Assembly (NCBI RefSeq): GCF_014189505.1
Contig: NZ_CP050301.1
Location: 3,603,501 to 3,667,500 of the forward strand
Origin: Phyllobacterium sp. 628
Lineage (GTDB): Bacteria > Pseudomonadota > Alphaproteobacteria > Rhizobiales > Rhizobiaceae
DNA length: 64,000 nt
Reading direction: 5' to 3'
Positions 29,802 through 38,376 of this stretch are shown here, one piece after another (position 1 is the first letter of the stretch; the number at the start of each line of letters is the position of its first letter). A program made the position numbers and the translations under genes. Under the pieces are notes generated by a model. It ran no database searches, had not been told where the DNA came from, and saw only the letters and a program-made list of their open reading frames with translations.

Positions 29802-30272
29802 TTACCAGTTCAGCGGCACATCGGCTCCGCCGAGAATTTCGGCAAGCCTTTGCCGGGTGGCCGATGTCGTGCCCTCCGGCAGGGCATCGAGTTTAAAAAA
29901 CCCGGCCTCGGCAATCTCGCGGTCCGGCAGACGGGGCGCCGTCTGACGGAATGACCGGCAGATATAGAGCGCAACGTGATCGCGTCTGGATGCATGGGCA
30001 TTGTGATAGATGGCAAAAAGCTCCGGTCGTCCGGTCAGCTCGATATTGCCTTCCTCCATGAGTTCCTTCGCAAGCGTATGTTCGATCGTATGTCCGGTTT
30101 CCACGCCGCCACCCGGAAACTGCCAGCCGGGCACATAGGTGTGCCGGATCAGGAACACCGATTGCGTCGCCTCATCGAGCACAACACCACGCGCACCCAG
30201 CGTCATGGGCCTGCGAAAAAGGAAATAGGTGTGAAACAGGCGATGGCGCCATTTCACGCGTTTGTCAGTCAT
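29802..30272 (-). CDS. Nudix hydrolase
   Basis: A 156-residue Nudix protein. The box reads GGGVETGHTIEHTLAKELME then EGNIEL, with two acidic metal-binding residues in ELMEE. It starts MTDKRVKWRHRLFHTYFLF and has an Arg-rich N-terminus. The substrate cannot be predicted from the sequence. It is probably monocistronic. Confidence 0.87.
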   Translation of the reverse strand: MTDKRVKWRHRLFHTYFLFRRPMTLGARGVVLDEATQSVFLIRHTYVPGWQFPGGGVETGHTIEHTLAKELMEEGNIELTGRPELFAIYHNAHASRRDHVALYICRSFRQTAPRLPDREIAEAGFFKLDALPEGTTSATRQRLAEILGGADVPLNW

Positions 30273-30357
30273 AATCCCTGCCCAAAAATGGAACCTTGCG
30301 GTGATGCGACGGTTCTAACACTGGATTCCTACGCTATACTCTCTTAAAGCTGAAATA

Positions 30358-31281
30358 ATGTTCCGCCTCGCTCACATCTCCGATATCCACCTGTCGCCCT
30401 TGCCTGCACTGACGTTGCGCGAGCTGATTTCCAAGCGCATTACCGGTTACATCAACTGGCGCTCCAACCGTAAAGGCGTGATGACCGGCGGCACCCTCGA
30501 TACGCTGGTTGCGGACTTGAAAGCCCAAACACCTGATCATCTGGCTGTCACAGGCGACCTCGTCAACCTCGCCCTTGATGAAGAACTGGAAACTGCGCAG
30601 CGCTGGTTGAAGACGTTCGGCAACCCCGCCGATGTTTCGGTTGTTCCCGGCAATCATGACGCTTACGTGCCAGGCGCATTGAAGAAAACCCGGCGTTTCT
30701 GGGCGCCATGGATGCTTGGCGACCGCGAAGTGGCAGAACATCGTCCCGTGGAATTTCCCTATCTCCGGGTACGCGGCGATGTAGCCCTCATCGGCGTATC
30801 ATCCGCACGCGCGACTGCGCCGTTCATGGCAACCGGTGATCTGCGCGACCGCCAGGCCCGCAAGCTGGGTGAGATCCTTGATGATACGGGCAAGCGCGGG
30901 CTCTTCCGCGTGATCATGATCCACCACCCGCCGGTGCGCGGTGCTGCGCCATCTTACAAGCGCCTGCTTGGTATTGGTCTCTTCCAGCGAACCGTGCGCG
31001 AGCACGGTGCCGAACTCGTCCTGCACGGACATACGCATCTGGCCACACGCTATGAGATTGACGGGCCGGACTGGAAAGTTCCCGTCGTCTGTGTCCCGTC
31101 CGCGAGCCAAAGTTTTGGCGACCATAAACCGGCGGCACGTTTCAACATCTTTACAATTCAAAAGACCAATTCCGGCTGGTCGTGCCATATGACTGAGCGC
31201 GGCATCGTTGACACAGCGATGACCATCGAGACCATTGGCGAGCGCGAACTGAATGTCGGCGCGGTTTCCGCCCTCGCCTGA
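30358..31281 (+). CDS. Calcineurin-type metallophosphoesterase
   Basis: A 307-residue phosphoesterase with the full two-metal set: RLAHISDIHLSPLP (DxH), VTGDLVN (GD), VVPGNHDAYVPG (GNHD), IMIHHPP and LVLHGHTHLATRYE (GHxH). Related enzymes act on cyclic nucleotides or phospholipids, but the substrate here is not evident. No signal peptide is seen. It starts at ATG 30358 with a poor ribosome site. Confidence 0.9.
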   Translation: MFRLAHISDIHLSPLPALTLRELISKRITGYINWRSNRKGVMTGGTLDTLVADLKAQTPDHLAVTGDLVNLALDEELETAQRWLKTFGNPADVSVVPGNHDAYVPGALKKTRRFWAPWMLGDREVAEHRPVEFPYLRVRGDVALIGVSSARATAPFMATGDLRDRQARKLGEILDDTGKRGLFRVIMIHHPPVRGAAPSYKRLLGIGLFQRTVREHGAELVLHGHTHLATRYEIDGPDWKVPVVCVPSASQSFGDHKPAARFNIFTIQKTNSGWSCHMTERGIVDTAMTIETIGERELNVGAVSALA

Positions 31282-31285
31282 TATT

Positions 31286-31921
31286 TTAGAAGTAAGGCGA
31301 TAGCCTGTCCCAGAAAAAGGCCAGCAAAGCGCCCGCTCCAGCCAATGCGCCGATCAGAATCCAGATCACCGCATTGACGAAATCGGTCATAATCGACAGG
31401 TGCTGACGGACCTGCACAACAGGAGCAACAACCGGTGCGCTCACGGGCTCGGATTGTTCGAGCGGGGCCGCATCAGAAGCGTCACTGCGCAAGCTGATAC
31501 GCTCACCTTCCGTCAAACGCTGACGCTCGACAATACGCTCGGCGATATAAGTGGTGACGGCATCGGACACCGTTTTGACATCGCTCGATTCGGCCATGAT
31601 CACCCGGCCAAGTCTCGTATCGCGGACAAAGCGATAGGTGCGCCGGTCACGTCCCATCATCACGTGCGAGGTCGCGTCAATCCACAGACGCGGCTGTGAT
31701 CCTCTGGAGATCGCAAAATCCCACTGTTCGTCATCCGCAGGAACTTCATCAAAGACCGGCTTCAAATCGTCAGCCAGAATTTCGATACGGGCGAGATCCG
31801 CTTCCTTCATGTCGATGACAACGTCCCCGCGATCCGCAGCAGCAATCTGCGCACCGCGAATGGCCTCGGGCAGCCTGCGCTTGTCATCCAAAGGACTGAT
31901 CTTGTCTCGCATTTCACTCAT
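31286..31921 (-). CDS. Single-span membrane-anchored protein of unknown function
   Basis: A 211-residue protein with a soluble N-terminal ~170 residues and one C-terminal helix (FVNAVIWILIGALAGAGALLAFFW) near its end, a tail-anchored arrangement. The soluble part includes DADDLKPVFDEVPADDEQWD-like acidic sequence and RLWIDATSHVMMGRDRRTYRF. ATG 31921 is chosen over a TTG at 31936. No domain was recognised. It sits four bases beyond the convergent phosphoesterase stop. Confidence 0.75.
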   Translation of the reverse strand: MSEMRDKISPLDDKRRLPEAIRGAQIAAADRGDVVIDMKEADLARIEILADDLKPVFDEVPADDEQWDFAISRGSQPRLWIDATSHVMMGRDRRTYRFVRDTRLGRVIMAESSDVKTVSDAVTTYIAERIVERQRLTEGERISLRSDASDAAPLEQSEPVSAPVVAPVVQVRQHLSIMTDFVNAVIWILIGALAGAGALLAFFWDRLSPYF

Positions 31922-31996
31922 CGACGTTTCCAGCAAGCATGGTTAAGGCATCATTAACAATATGCCTGAGCCATTGCACCACAAACTTGTCGGAAT

Positions 31997-32761
31997 TCAG
32001 CCTGTGCGCACAGTTGCGAGAATGAGCCGGATTACCTCGTCGGGAATCTCCTCCACAAGCATATGACCAGCGCCATCAAAACGATGGATAGTGAAGTGCG
32101 ATGGCAGACCCTCAGACTGATAGACAGGCAGAACATTATCCAACCGCCCCCACGCGACAGCCACGGGCATGGTGAACCCAGCAAGCAAATCTTTCGGGAT
32201 CGTACCTTGCAATCCGTTTTTGGTCATACGAGCAAGGATGGCGTCCAACCGTTCGATCTGTCCGCTTTTCCGGCGTAGCGCCAAATCGCGTTCAATCATC
32301 TCGTTTGGAACAGGATTGCGCCAGCCGAACATGCCTTCCAGCGCGACACGCAGAGCATCCTGATCACGCGCCGATGCATAGCGTTGCAACAACCGCCCGT
32401 TGATGTCAGGGCCGAAACCGCCGGGCGCCAGCAGTGTCAATGACGCCACCTTCTCCGGCGCAATGGCGGCAACCAGCGCTGCCGTGGCACCGCCCATGGA
32501 ATGGCCAACCAGATGCGACTTTGGCAGATCACGCTGGGTCAGCTCGTCGACAACGGCCTGCGCAAAGTGCCGCGCCGTCACCGCATCGGGATAATCAAGC
32601 GAACCGGCGTGACCGGGAAGATCGAAGGCAATGGTTGGATATTCCCCGGAAATCGCCTTCTGAACATAGTCCCAGCCTGACGCTGTCCCGCCAAACCCAT
32701 GCAGAAAGACGACAGGCGTGCCCTGTGCTTCTCCGATCTCGATTGCGCCCAGCCGGTGCAT
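31997..32761 (-). CDS. Alpha/beta-fold hydrolase
   Basis: A 254-residue serine hydrolase. The oxyanion segment is VVFLHGFGGTASGWDYV, the nucleophile elbow GHSMGG, the acid near VAWGRLDNVLP and the His in FDGAGHMLVEE. ATG 32761 has GGAGGAACCA upstream. The layout resembles the E2-associated hydrolases of acetoin clusters (AcoC-like), but no such cluster is present and no lipoyl domain is attached. The substrate is unknown. Confidence 0.88.
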   Translation of the reverse strand: MHRLGAIEIGEAQGTPVVFLHGFGGTASGWDYVQKAISGEYPTIAFDLPGHAGSLDYPDAVTARHFAQAVVDELTQRDLPKSHLVGHSMGGATAALVAAIAPEKVASLTLLAPGGFGPDINGRLLQRYASARDQDALRVALEGMFGWRNPVPNEMIERDLALRRKSGQIERLDAILARMTKNGLQGTIPKDLLAGFTMPVAVAWGRLDNVLPVYQSEGLPSHFTIHRFDGAGHMLVEEIPDEVIRLILATVRTG

Positions 32762-32777
32762 TGGTTCCTCCAAAGAA

Positions 32778-32800
32778 AAAGGCCGCTCAAAGCGGCCTTT
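32778..32800 (-). terminator. Rho-independent terminator of leuA
   Basis: AAAGGCCGCT (32778-32787) pairs with AGCGGCCTTT (32791-32800) over a three-base loop; on the minus strand the stem is followed by TTTTTCTTTGG. It lies 12 bases after the leuA stop and before the hydrolase gene. Confidence 0.88.
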
Positions 32801-32812
32801 ATGTGCATGAGG

Positions 32813-34513
32813 CTATTTGCCGATGATACGGTTCGCCGCCGAGACAATCCCCTCAAGTGAGGCAGCAACGATGCTCTTGTTGATACCAGCACCGAAAATC
32901 TTGCCATTCGGATGCTCGATTTCCATGTAGCTGATAGCCGCCGCGTCGGAGCCATGCTGGAGCGAATGTTCCGAATAATTGGCAACCGAAAGCCTGAAGC
33001 CGAGATAATGCGAGAGGGCATCGATAAAGCCATCGACCGGGCCGGTTCCCCTGCCCTCGATCCGCTTGGTTTCACCACGATCCGTGATCTCTGCGGAGAG
33101 AACGCGCATCCCCTTGTGCTCGGTGTCCGGATAGGTGTGGTGATCAACGAATTTCAGCCGTGCGTCGGGCTGATCCACATAGAGTTCGAGGAATCGCTGA
33201 TAAATCTGCTTGGAGGGCATTTCCTTGCCTTCCTCATCGGTAATCTGCTGGATGTCGTCACGGAACTCCACCTGCATGCCGCGCGGCAGGTTGATGCCAT
33301 AATCAGCCTGCAGGATATAGGCCAGCCCACCCTTGCCTGATTGGGAATTGATGCGGATGATGGCCTCGTAGCTACGACCGACATCCTGCGGATCAATCGG
33401 CAAGTAAGGTACTTCCCACAGTTCCTTATTGGCCTGTTTGATCGCCTTCATGCCCTTGTTGATCGCATCCTGATGCGAACCGGAGAACGCAGTATAAACC
33501 AACTCGCCGACATAGGGGTGGCGTTCCGGGATAACCAGCTGATTGGAATATTCATAGACTTCCTTCATCCGGTTGATATCGGAACAATCGATCTCAGGAT
33601 CCACACCCTGGGTGAACATGTTCAATGCCAGCGTCACGATATCGACATTGCCGGTGCGTTCGCCATTGCCGAACAAGGTGCCTTCAACCCGGTCAGCACC
33701 GGCCATCAAGCCCAGTTCGGTTGCAGCAATCCCTGTTCCGCGATCATTGTGCGGATGCAGGGAAATGATCAGGTTTTCACGGTTGTCGAGCTGACTGCAC
33801 ATCCATTCGATACGATCAGCGTATATGTTCGGTGTGGACATTTCGACCGTCGAAGGCAGATTGATGATCAGCTTATTTTCCGGCGTGGGCTTGATGATTT
33901 CCGTGACCGCATTGCAAATCTCGAGCGCAACTTCAAGTTCGGTGCCGGTAAAGCTCTCAGGCGAATACTGGAATCGGAAACCACCTCCAGCCTTGGCAGC
34001 CATGTCCGTAATCATCTTGGCGGCATCGGTGGCTATGGACTTGATACCGCCGACGTCCTTATTGAACACCACACGGCGCTGCAATTCACTGGTCGAATTA
34101 TAGAAATGGACGATCGGTTTGTTCGCGCCCTGCAGCGATTCAAAGGTGCGGGTGATCAATTCCGGACGGCACTGCACCAGCACCTGCAAGGAGACGTCAT
34201 CAGGTACATTTCCTTCCTCAATACACCAGCGGGCAAAATCAAAATCCGTCTGTGATGCCGAGGGAAAGCCGATTTCAATTTCCTTGAAACCCATGTCGAG
34301 CAACAGCGCAAACATGCGCACCTTGCGGTCATGACCCATCGGATCGATCAAGGCTTGATTGCCGTCGCGCAAATCGACAGAACACCAGATCGGTGCTTTT
34401 TCAATGCGCTTGGACGGCCATTGGCGGTCCTTCAGGTCAACAATTGGATAGGGTTCGTACTTCTTGCGGGCATCGGGCATACCCACATATCGGGGAGCGG
34501 TCATATCGGTCAT
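32813..34513 (-). CDS. leuA: 2-isopropylmalate synthase
   Basis: Joins acetyl-CoA and 2-oxoisovalerate, the first committed step of leucine synthesis. The 566-residue product is the long class II IPMS. The catalytic domain shows PIWCSVDLRDGNQALIDPM, the metal-binding SLHPHNDRGTG and GTLFGNGERTGNVDIVTLAL; the C-terminal regulatory domain binds leucine for feedback. ATG 34513 is used; a second ATG nine bases on is possible. Upstream lies a leucine-rich leader ORF with hairpins, so expression is probably controlled by attenuation. Confidence 0.96.
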   Translation of the reverse strand: MTDMTAPRYVGMPDARKKYEPYPIVDLKDRQWPSKRIEKAPIWCSVDLRDGNQALIDPMGHDRKVRMFALLLDMGFKEIEIGFPSASQTDFDFARWCIEEGNVPDDVSLQVLVQCRPELITRTFESLQGANKPIVHFYNSTSELQRRVVFNKDVGGIKSIATDAAKMITDMAAKAGGGFRFQYSPESFTGTELEVALEICNAVTEIIKPTPENKLIINLPSTVEMSTPNIYADRIEWMCSQLDNRENLIISLHPHNDRGTGIAATELGLMAGADRVEGTLFGNGERTGNVDIVTLALNMFTQGVDPEIDCSDINRMKEVYEYSNQLVIPERHPYVGELVYTAFSGSHQDAINKGMKAIKQANKELWEVPYLPIDPQDVGRSYEAIIRINSQSGKGGLAYILQADYGINLPRGMQVEFRDDIQQITDEEGKEMPSKQIYQRFLELYVDQPDARLKFVDHHTYPDTEHKGMRVLSAEITDRGETKRIEGRGTGPVDGFIDALSHYLGFRLSVANYSEHSLQHGSDAAAISYMEIEHPNGKIFGAGINKSIVAASLEGIVSAANRIIGK

Positions 34514-34599
34514 CTGCTTCTCGTTTCCGGCCGCCTGCGCATCTCGGGCACACGTGCAGCACTTTTCTCAAGCGTTGGAATGGTCTTGTAAAGGGGTAA

Positions 34600-34641
34600 G
34601 GAGCAAATAGCCTGGCGGCACTTTCGACCGCCGGACGCTCC
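34600..34641 (-). promoter_or_regulatory. leuA leader hairpin (attenuator candidate)
   Basis: An outer stem GGAGC/GCTCC encloses CCGGCGG pairing with CCGCCAGG (one bulged A), just after the leader ORF stop. On the minus strand it is followed by TTACCCCTTTAC, a weak T-tract. The GGAG arm can instead pair with the CTCCTT Leu codons in the leader ORF, which gives the alternative structure an attenuator needs. This is a hand-drawn fold. Confidence 0.55.
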
Positions 34642-34643
34642 TC

Positions 34644-34760
34644 TCAACGAGCCCGGCGATCGCCGATAAGGTCGAGAAGTAGCGGAAGGAGATAGGCGCG
34701 GCTGCTCAAACCTGCAAAAGCAGATTTGGCAAAAGACGGATATGTCTGGCGCGTTTTCAT
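34644..34760 (-). CDS. leuL: Leucine-rich leader peptide of leuA
   Basis: A 38-codon ORF ending 130 bases before leuA. Residues 23-38 read YLLPLLLDLIGDRRAR: six Leu in eight residues (24-31), using CTC, CTT, CTA and CTT codons, then TGA. Stalling at low charged tRNA-Leu would favour leuA transcription. The ATG has no Shine-Dalgarno sequence. A promoter-like TTGCAT-17-TAATTG places the transcription start at or within a base or two of the A of this ATG, so it may be leaderless. A downstream TTG (codon 18) is an alternative start. Confidence 0.72.
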   Translation of the reverse strand: MKTRQTYPSFAKSAFAGLSSRAYLLPLLLDLIGDRRAR

Positions 34761-34767
34761 GGCCAGA

Positions 34768-34796
34768 CAATTAAACGACTGTCTGGCGGGATGCAA
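34768..34796 (-). promoter_or_regulatory. Candidate promoter of leuL-leuA
   Basis: On the minus strand TTGCAT (34796-34791), 17-base spacer, TAATTG (34773-34768), seven bases before the leuL ATG. The spacer and -10 overlap an inverted repeat CCAGACA/TGTCTGG (34763-34769 and 34780-34786) that could be an operator. Confidence 0.5.
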
Positions 34797-34808
34797 GGGG
34801 CCGGTTGG

Positions 34809-35750
34809 TTAGTTTTTCTTCGCTTGAGCAGTAGCGCCAGAAAGCCATTCGCTGACAACCTTTACATCGTCGCTGCCCAACCCATGATCCGATTTGATCG
34901 ACCGGGCTTCAACACGGGCACCGTGAGACCGCAACAAGGTTTCCAAGGCCGGTGCAAAGGGCGCATAGGTCTGGTCTGAAGCACCGGAAACGGTCAAAAC
35001 ACGGGCTCCAGCCAGATTTGCACCGGTATCCTCGGTAAGCACCGGCATGGAGCGAAGCAGCACCGCCTGTTTGACCATATCCGGATAGAGCATCATCACC
35101 GCCCCGACCAGATTCGCGCCGTTGGAATAGCCCAGATAAGTCGTGCGGTTGAGATCGATCTTATACTTCTCGGTTGCCTGCTTCAGAAATCCGGCAAAAG
35201 CTTTTGCCTCAGAGTGAATGTCCTTCTGGTCGAAACTCACCGGTGTCAGACGCTTATACCAGCGGCTCGTGCCATCCTGAACCACCCGCCCGCGCACGGC
35301 GACAAGCAAGGCGTTCGGCGCAATCTTGGTGGCAAGGGAAACAAGGCTTGTTTCATCCTGACCCGATCCATGCAGGAGAACCATCGTATCGCCATTGGGA
35401 TCTTCCGGGCGGTAAATCCGGTACTTGAACGCGAGGTCATCACGCAATGTGCTTTCGCCTTGCGGGAGAATATCGCCTTTGACTGCCTTTTTCAAAATGC
35501 CTGCACTGCCTGTTGCAACAATGTTGATGGCCTTGACCTTTTCAGGTGCGGCCATTGCGGCCTGCGGTGTCTGCACGCAGGCACCGCTGCCATTTTTACC
35601 GACATTGGAAAGTGGATCAACTGCACCGGTCAAAATCTGGGCCTTCGTCATGACGGGTTTGTCACAATCAGCCGTAACGCTAGCGCTGGCAGGGTATGCC
35701 GAGGCGAGGGAAAGGCCTGCAATCAGTGCATAAAGATACGGTTTACCCAT
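34809..35750 (-). CDS. Exported alpha/beta hydrolase, esterase/phospholipase type
   Basis: A 313-residue secreted hydrolase. It has a signal peptide (LYALIAGLSLASAYPASASV) and a mature region with two Cys near the N-terminus that may form a disulphide. The hydrolase core has TMVLLHGSGQDETSLVSLA, nucleophile GYSNGAN, acid region VSGASDQTYAPF and catalytic His in SDHGLG. The fold matches the dienelactone-hydrolase/carboxylesterase group. The substrate is unknown. It ends ~50 bp before the leuL start. Confidence 0.82.
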   Translation of the reverse strand: MGKPYLYALIAGLSLASAYPASASVTADCDKPVMTKAQILTGAVDPLSNVGKNGSGACVQTPQAAMAAPEKVKAINIVATGSAGILKKAVKGDILPQGESTLRDDLAFKYRIYRPEDPNGDTMVLLHGSGQDETSLVSLATKIAPNALLVAVRGRVVQDGTSRWYKRLTPVSFDQKDIHSEAKAFAGFLKQATEKYKIDLNRTTYLGYSNGANLVGAVMMLYPDMVKQAVLLRSMPVLTEDTGANLAGARVLTVSGASDQTYAPFAPALETLLRSHGARVEARSIKSDHGLGSDDVKVVSEWLSGATAQAKKN

Positions 35751-36056
35751 AAGTTAATCCTGACAGTTAAAGGTTAACTAACTTTGTAAACAGCCGCGGT
35801 CATCCGCTCGGCGCTGCCATGCGTTTCCGGCGCTCGATTCTCAAAGGAATTGATGCTTGCCGCCAAATCGTTTGTCCCCAGACGTACGCCCCCGGCGTTG
35901 CATCATTGATGGAGAATAGCATTGCTGGACGCACATGTCGTCCCGCGGACCTGCTATGTCAATATAATTGTAACGAAATCATGACGAAGCGAAACATTCC
36001 GTGACAAATGTTGCCGCGATGCACTCATTTTGGAGGTTTAGCCTCCAATACAGACA
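35751..36056. other. 306-bp gap with a single hairpin
   Basis: No gene is supported. TTGGAGG (36030-36036) pairs with CCTCCAA (36042-36048) eight bases beyond the DUF4143 stop; there is no T-run, so it is a 3'-end stem-loop at most. The composition is more AT-rich than neighbouring coding sequence and marks the edge of a likely acquired segment. Confidence 0.5.
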
Positions 36057-37289
36057 TCAAGTCCAGAGATGAGAGACTGGCACAGCAAACATGTTCGAGC
36101 CGAATGGAACGACTTTATCACCATCATAGGTAAGTATGCCTGCGATGAAACGGCTCTTGGTGACCTCTGCGAGTTTACGCATTCCACGGAAATCATCTGA
36201 TACCACAGTTGCAGATGCCTTCACTTCAATTCCAACGATTCCACCTCTATTATCTTCAAGAACAAAATCCACTTCATCTTGGGTACGGGTTGTCGTTCGG
36301 AAATGGTTTATCGATATCCCTCGCCCCTGCAGCCATCCAATCTGTTTAACAAGTTCGCTGAAAACAAAGCTCTCCAGCAAGTGACCAAATACAGTTCGGT
36401 CAGACTTGATTCCTTCGAGCGACACGCCGAGCACGGCGGCCAGAAGTCCACTATCGAGAAAGTGAAGTTTCGGCGACTTGGTCAGCCGTGATATCAGATT
36501 GTTGTGCCATGGCTCGACTGCGTGGGTAATATACAGCGCTGAAAAAATATCGAGATAGCGCTGGACGGTTTTGCGATCCATTGCCAGCGCAGCTCCGATT
36601 TCGCTGAAGTTGATGAGCTTTGCCGAATAGTTTACAAAGAGGCGGATCAACCGTGGCATATCACCGATGCGCCCAATGTCCGCGATATCACGCACATCCC
36701 GCTGGATGATTGCATTTATATAATCGAGATACCATTTGGTGCGCCGGTTCGGTGTTGAGCGCCCGATTGCTTCGGGATAACCACCAGCCAAGACGACCTC
36801 GATTAATTCATTGGCTGTAGCAGATGCTCCGTTGCCCGGAGCTATCCTACCCTGAAAGGCGAGATCAAGAAAAGTAGGCTTGCGTCCAACTATTTCGCCC
36901 CGCGCCAGTGGCATGAGAGTGATCACCTCCATGCGTCCCGCCAAGGAATCGGCGACAGTAGGCAGCGTCATGATGTTGGCTGAGCCAGTCAGCAAGAAGC
37001 GTCCCGGGCGCTTATCCTCATCAACACTTTCCTTAATAGCAAGCAACAAACCCGGAGCTCGTTGAATCTCATCGATGGTCGCAAGGTCAAGACCACGCAC
37101 GAAACCTTTCGGGTCGGATTTGGCAGCGTCGAGGGTCGTTTCATCGTCCAGCGTAAAATAGCTGCGTGACGAATTTGATGCAGCCCTTGCGAGAGTCGAT
37201 TTTCCTGCCTGACGCGGTCCAGCGATAAGCACGACTCGGCTGTCACTCAGTGCAACTTCTACGTCCTGCGCAGAAAATCTCGGATACAT
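36057..37289 (-). CDS. AAA ATPase with C-terminal DUF4143 domain
   Basis: A 410-residue protein of the AAA_14/DUF4143 type, spread in bacteria and archaea by transfer, function unknown. N-terminal Walker A is LIAGPRQAGKSTLARA, Walker B LATIDEIQRAPGLL, and sensor LLTGSAN. A winged-helix segment (FSEIGAALAMDRKTVQRYL) follows. The C-terminal DUF4143 part has FLDSGL and QDEVDFVLEDNRGG then IVGIEVKAS, a PD-(D/E)xK nuclease-like pattern that appears complete. Codons are less GC-rich than in neighbours. It is preceded by four iterons. Confidence 0.85.
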   Translation of the reverse strand: MYPRFSAQDVEVALSDSRVVLIAGPRQAGKSTLARAASNSSRSYFTLDDETTLDAAKSDPKGFVRGLDLATIDEIQRAPGLLLAIKESVDEDKRPGRFLLTGSANIMTLPTVADSLAGRMEVITLMPLARGEIVGRKPTFLDLAFQGRIAPGNGASATANELIEVVLAGGYPEAIGRSTPNRRTKWYLDYINAIIQRDVRDIADIGRIGDMPRLIRLFVNYSAKLINFSEIGAALAMDRKTVQRYLDIFSALYITHAVEPWHNNLISRLTKSPKLHFLDSGLLAAVLGVSLEGIKSDRTVFGHLLESFVFSELVKQIGWLQGRGISINHFRTTTRTQDEVDFVLEDNRGGIVGIEVKASATVVSDDFRGMRKLAEVTKSRFIAGILTYDGDKVVPFGSNMFAVPVSHLWT

Positions 37290-37329
37290 TTTCTAACCGT
37301 TTGAGTTACCAGCAAACCCAACTTACGTC

Positions 37330-37417
37330 ACAAAACGGGATTTAACAAGTTACAAAACGGGATTTACAATGACACATAGTGGGCATCTAAGAGATACAAG
37401 GCGGGATCAAAAGACCC
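37330..37417. repeat. Four 22-bp iterons upstream of the DUF4143 gene
   Basis: Units begin at 37330, 37352, 37374 and 37396. The first two share ACAAAACGGGATTTA exactly; the third (ACATAGTGGGCATCT) and fourth (ACAAGGCGGGATCAA) are degenerate but keep the same ACA...GGG..T frame and the 22-bp spacing. That spacing is about two helical turns, so a protein could bind one face. They lie 41 bp from the gene start, in its promoter region. Confidence 0.7.
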
Positions 37418-37464
37418 AACCCACCTAACGGACGGACTCGCAACGTCGACCGATCACGTCTCAT

Positions 37465-38376
37465 TCAAGCAAAAGGAACAGCGGCAGTGCCAATCGGCAG
37501 TTTGGCTTCTTCCTCAGGCTCGACATGGATGACGATGCTGGAGTCGGGAATCTGCTCCATCAGGGCATTTTCCATGCGGTCGCATATGACGTGCGCATCG
37601 CCCACGCTCATGCTGGCATGCACGACCAGATGAAACTCTATGAAGGTTACGCGCCCGGCAATACGCGTTTTGAGGTCATGCACTTCAAGCGCTCCGCCGG
37701 CATTGGCCGAGATAATATCGCGGATGCGCATTGTTTCTTCGGTCGGCACGCCAACATCCATCAGTCCCTGCACGGACGAGCCTATGACGTTCCAGCCCTG
37801 CCAGAGAATGTTGAGGGCAACAATAACGGCCAGCAGCGGATCGAGGAACGTCCAGCCGGTGATAACCGCACCAACGAGACCGATGAACACGCCGATGGAC
37901 GTGACCACATCCGTCATGATGTGCTTGCCATCCGCCAGCAGAGCCGGTGATTTGTATTTGCGTGCACTGCTGATAAGCAGCGATGCCCACAGTGCGTTGA
38001 CGACCGAAGCGCCGCCATTGATGGCAAGACCCAGCCATGGCTGGTCCATGACTTTCGGCGCTTGCCAGGAGAACCAGACTTCACGCAGGATCAGAAGCGC
38101 CGCAACAACGATCAGCACGCCCTCAAGCACGGCCGAGAAATACTCCGCCTTGTGATGCCCGAAGGGGTGATTCTGATCGGCAGGTTTGTGACTGACACGA
38201 ATAGCCCACCAGGCGGCGAGCGCAGCAACCACATTGACAATGGATTCCAGCGCGTCCGAATAGAGCGCGACAGAGCCCGTCACGTAGTAAGCGGCATATT
38301 TCAGTGCCAGCACACCAATGCCGATGAAAATCGACCAGAATGCCAGACGTTGAACGACGGTTTCACCTTGTATCAA
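37465..38376 (-). CDS. Cation diffusion facilitator metal exporter
   Basis: A 303-residue CDF-family metal/proton antiporter with six helices. The first site is [10 protein letters not shown], followed by [17 protein letters not shown] and the second site [14 protein letters not shown]-terminal cytoplasmic metal-sensing domain follows ([20 protein letters not shown]). The site pattern (Asp in SDALE, His/Asp in HIMTD) does not by itself tell Zn from Fe or Mn. Its ATG overlaps the trpE(G) stop by four bases, so it is translationally coupled to tryptophan synthesis, an unusual partner. Confidence 0.9.
   Translation of the reverse strand: MIQGETVVQRLAFWSIFIGIGVLALKYAAYYVTGSVALYSDALESIVNVVAALAAWWAIRVSHKPADQNHPFGHHKAEYFSAVLEGVLIVVAALLILREVWFSWQAPKVMDQPWLGLAINGGASVVNALWASLLISSARKYKSPALLADGKHIMTDVVTSIGVFIGLVGAVITGWTFLDPLLAVIVALNILWQGWNVIGSSVQGLMDVGVPTEETMRIRDIISANAGGALEVHDLKTRIAGRVTFIEFHLVVHASMSVGDAHVICDRMENALMEQIPDSSIVIHVEPEEEAKLPIGTAAVPFA

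Noticed and set aside
34763..34786. CCAGACA/TGTCTGG hairpin as terminator of the exported hydrolase
   Set aside because: It overlaps the predicted leuL promoter and has no T-run; an operator is as likely, so it was not listed as a terminator.
35819..36004. Short plus-strand frame in the gap before the DUF4143 gene
   Set aside because: No ribosome site, no motif, AT-rich gap composition.
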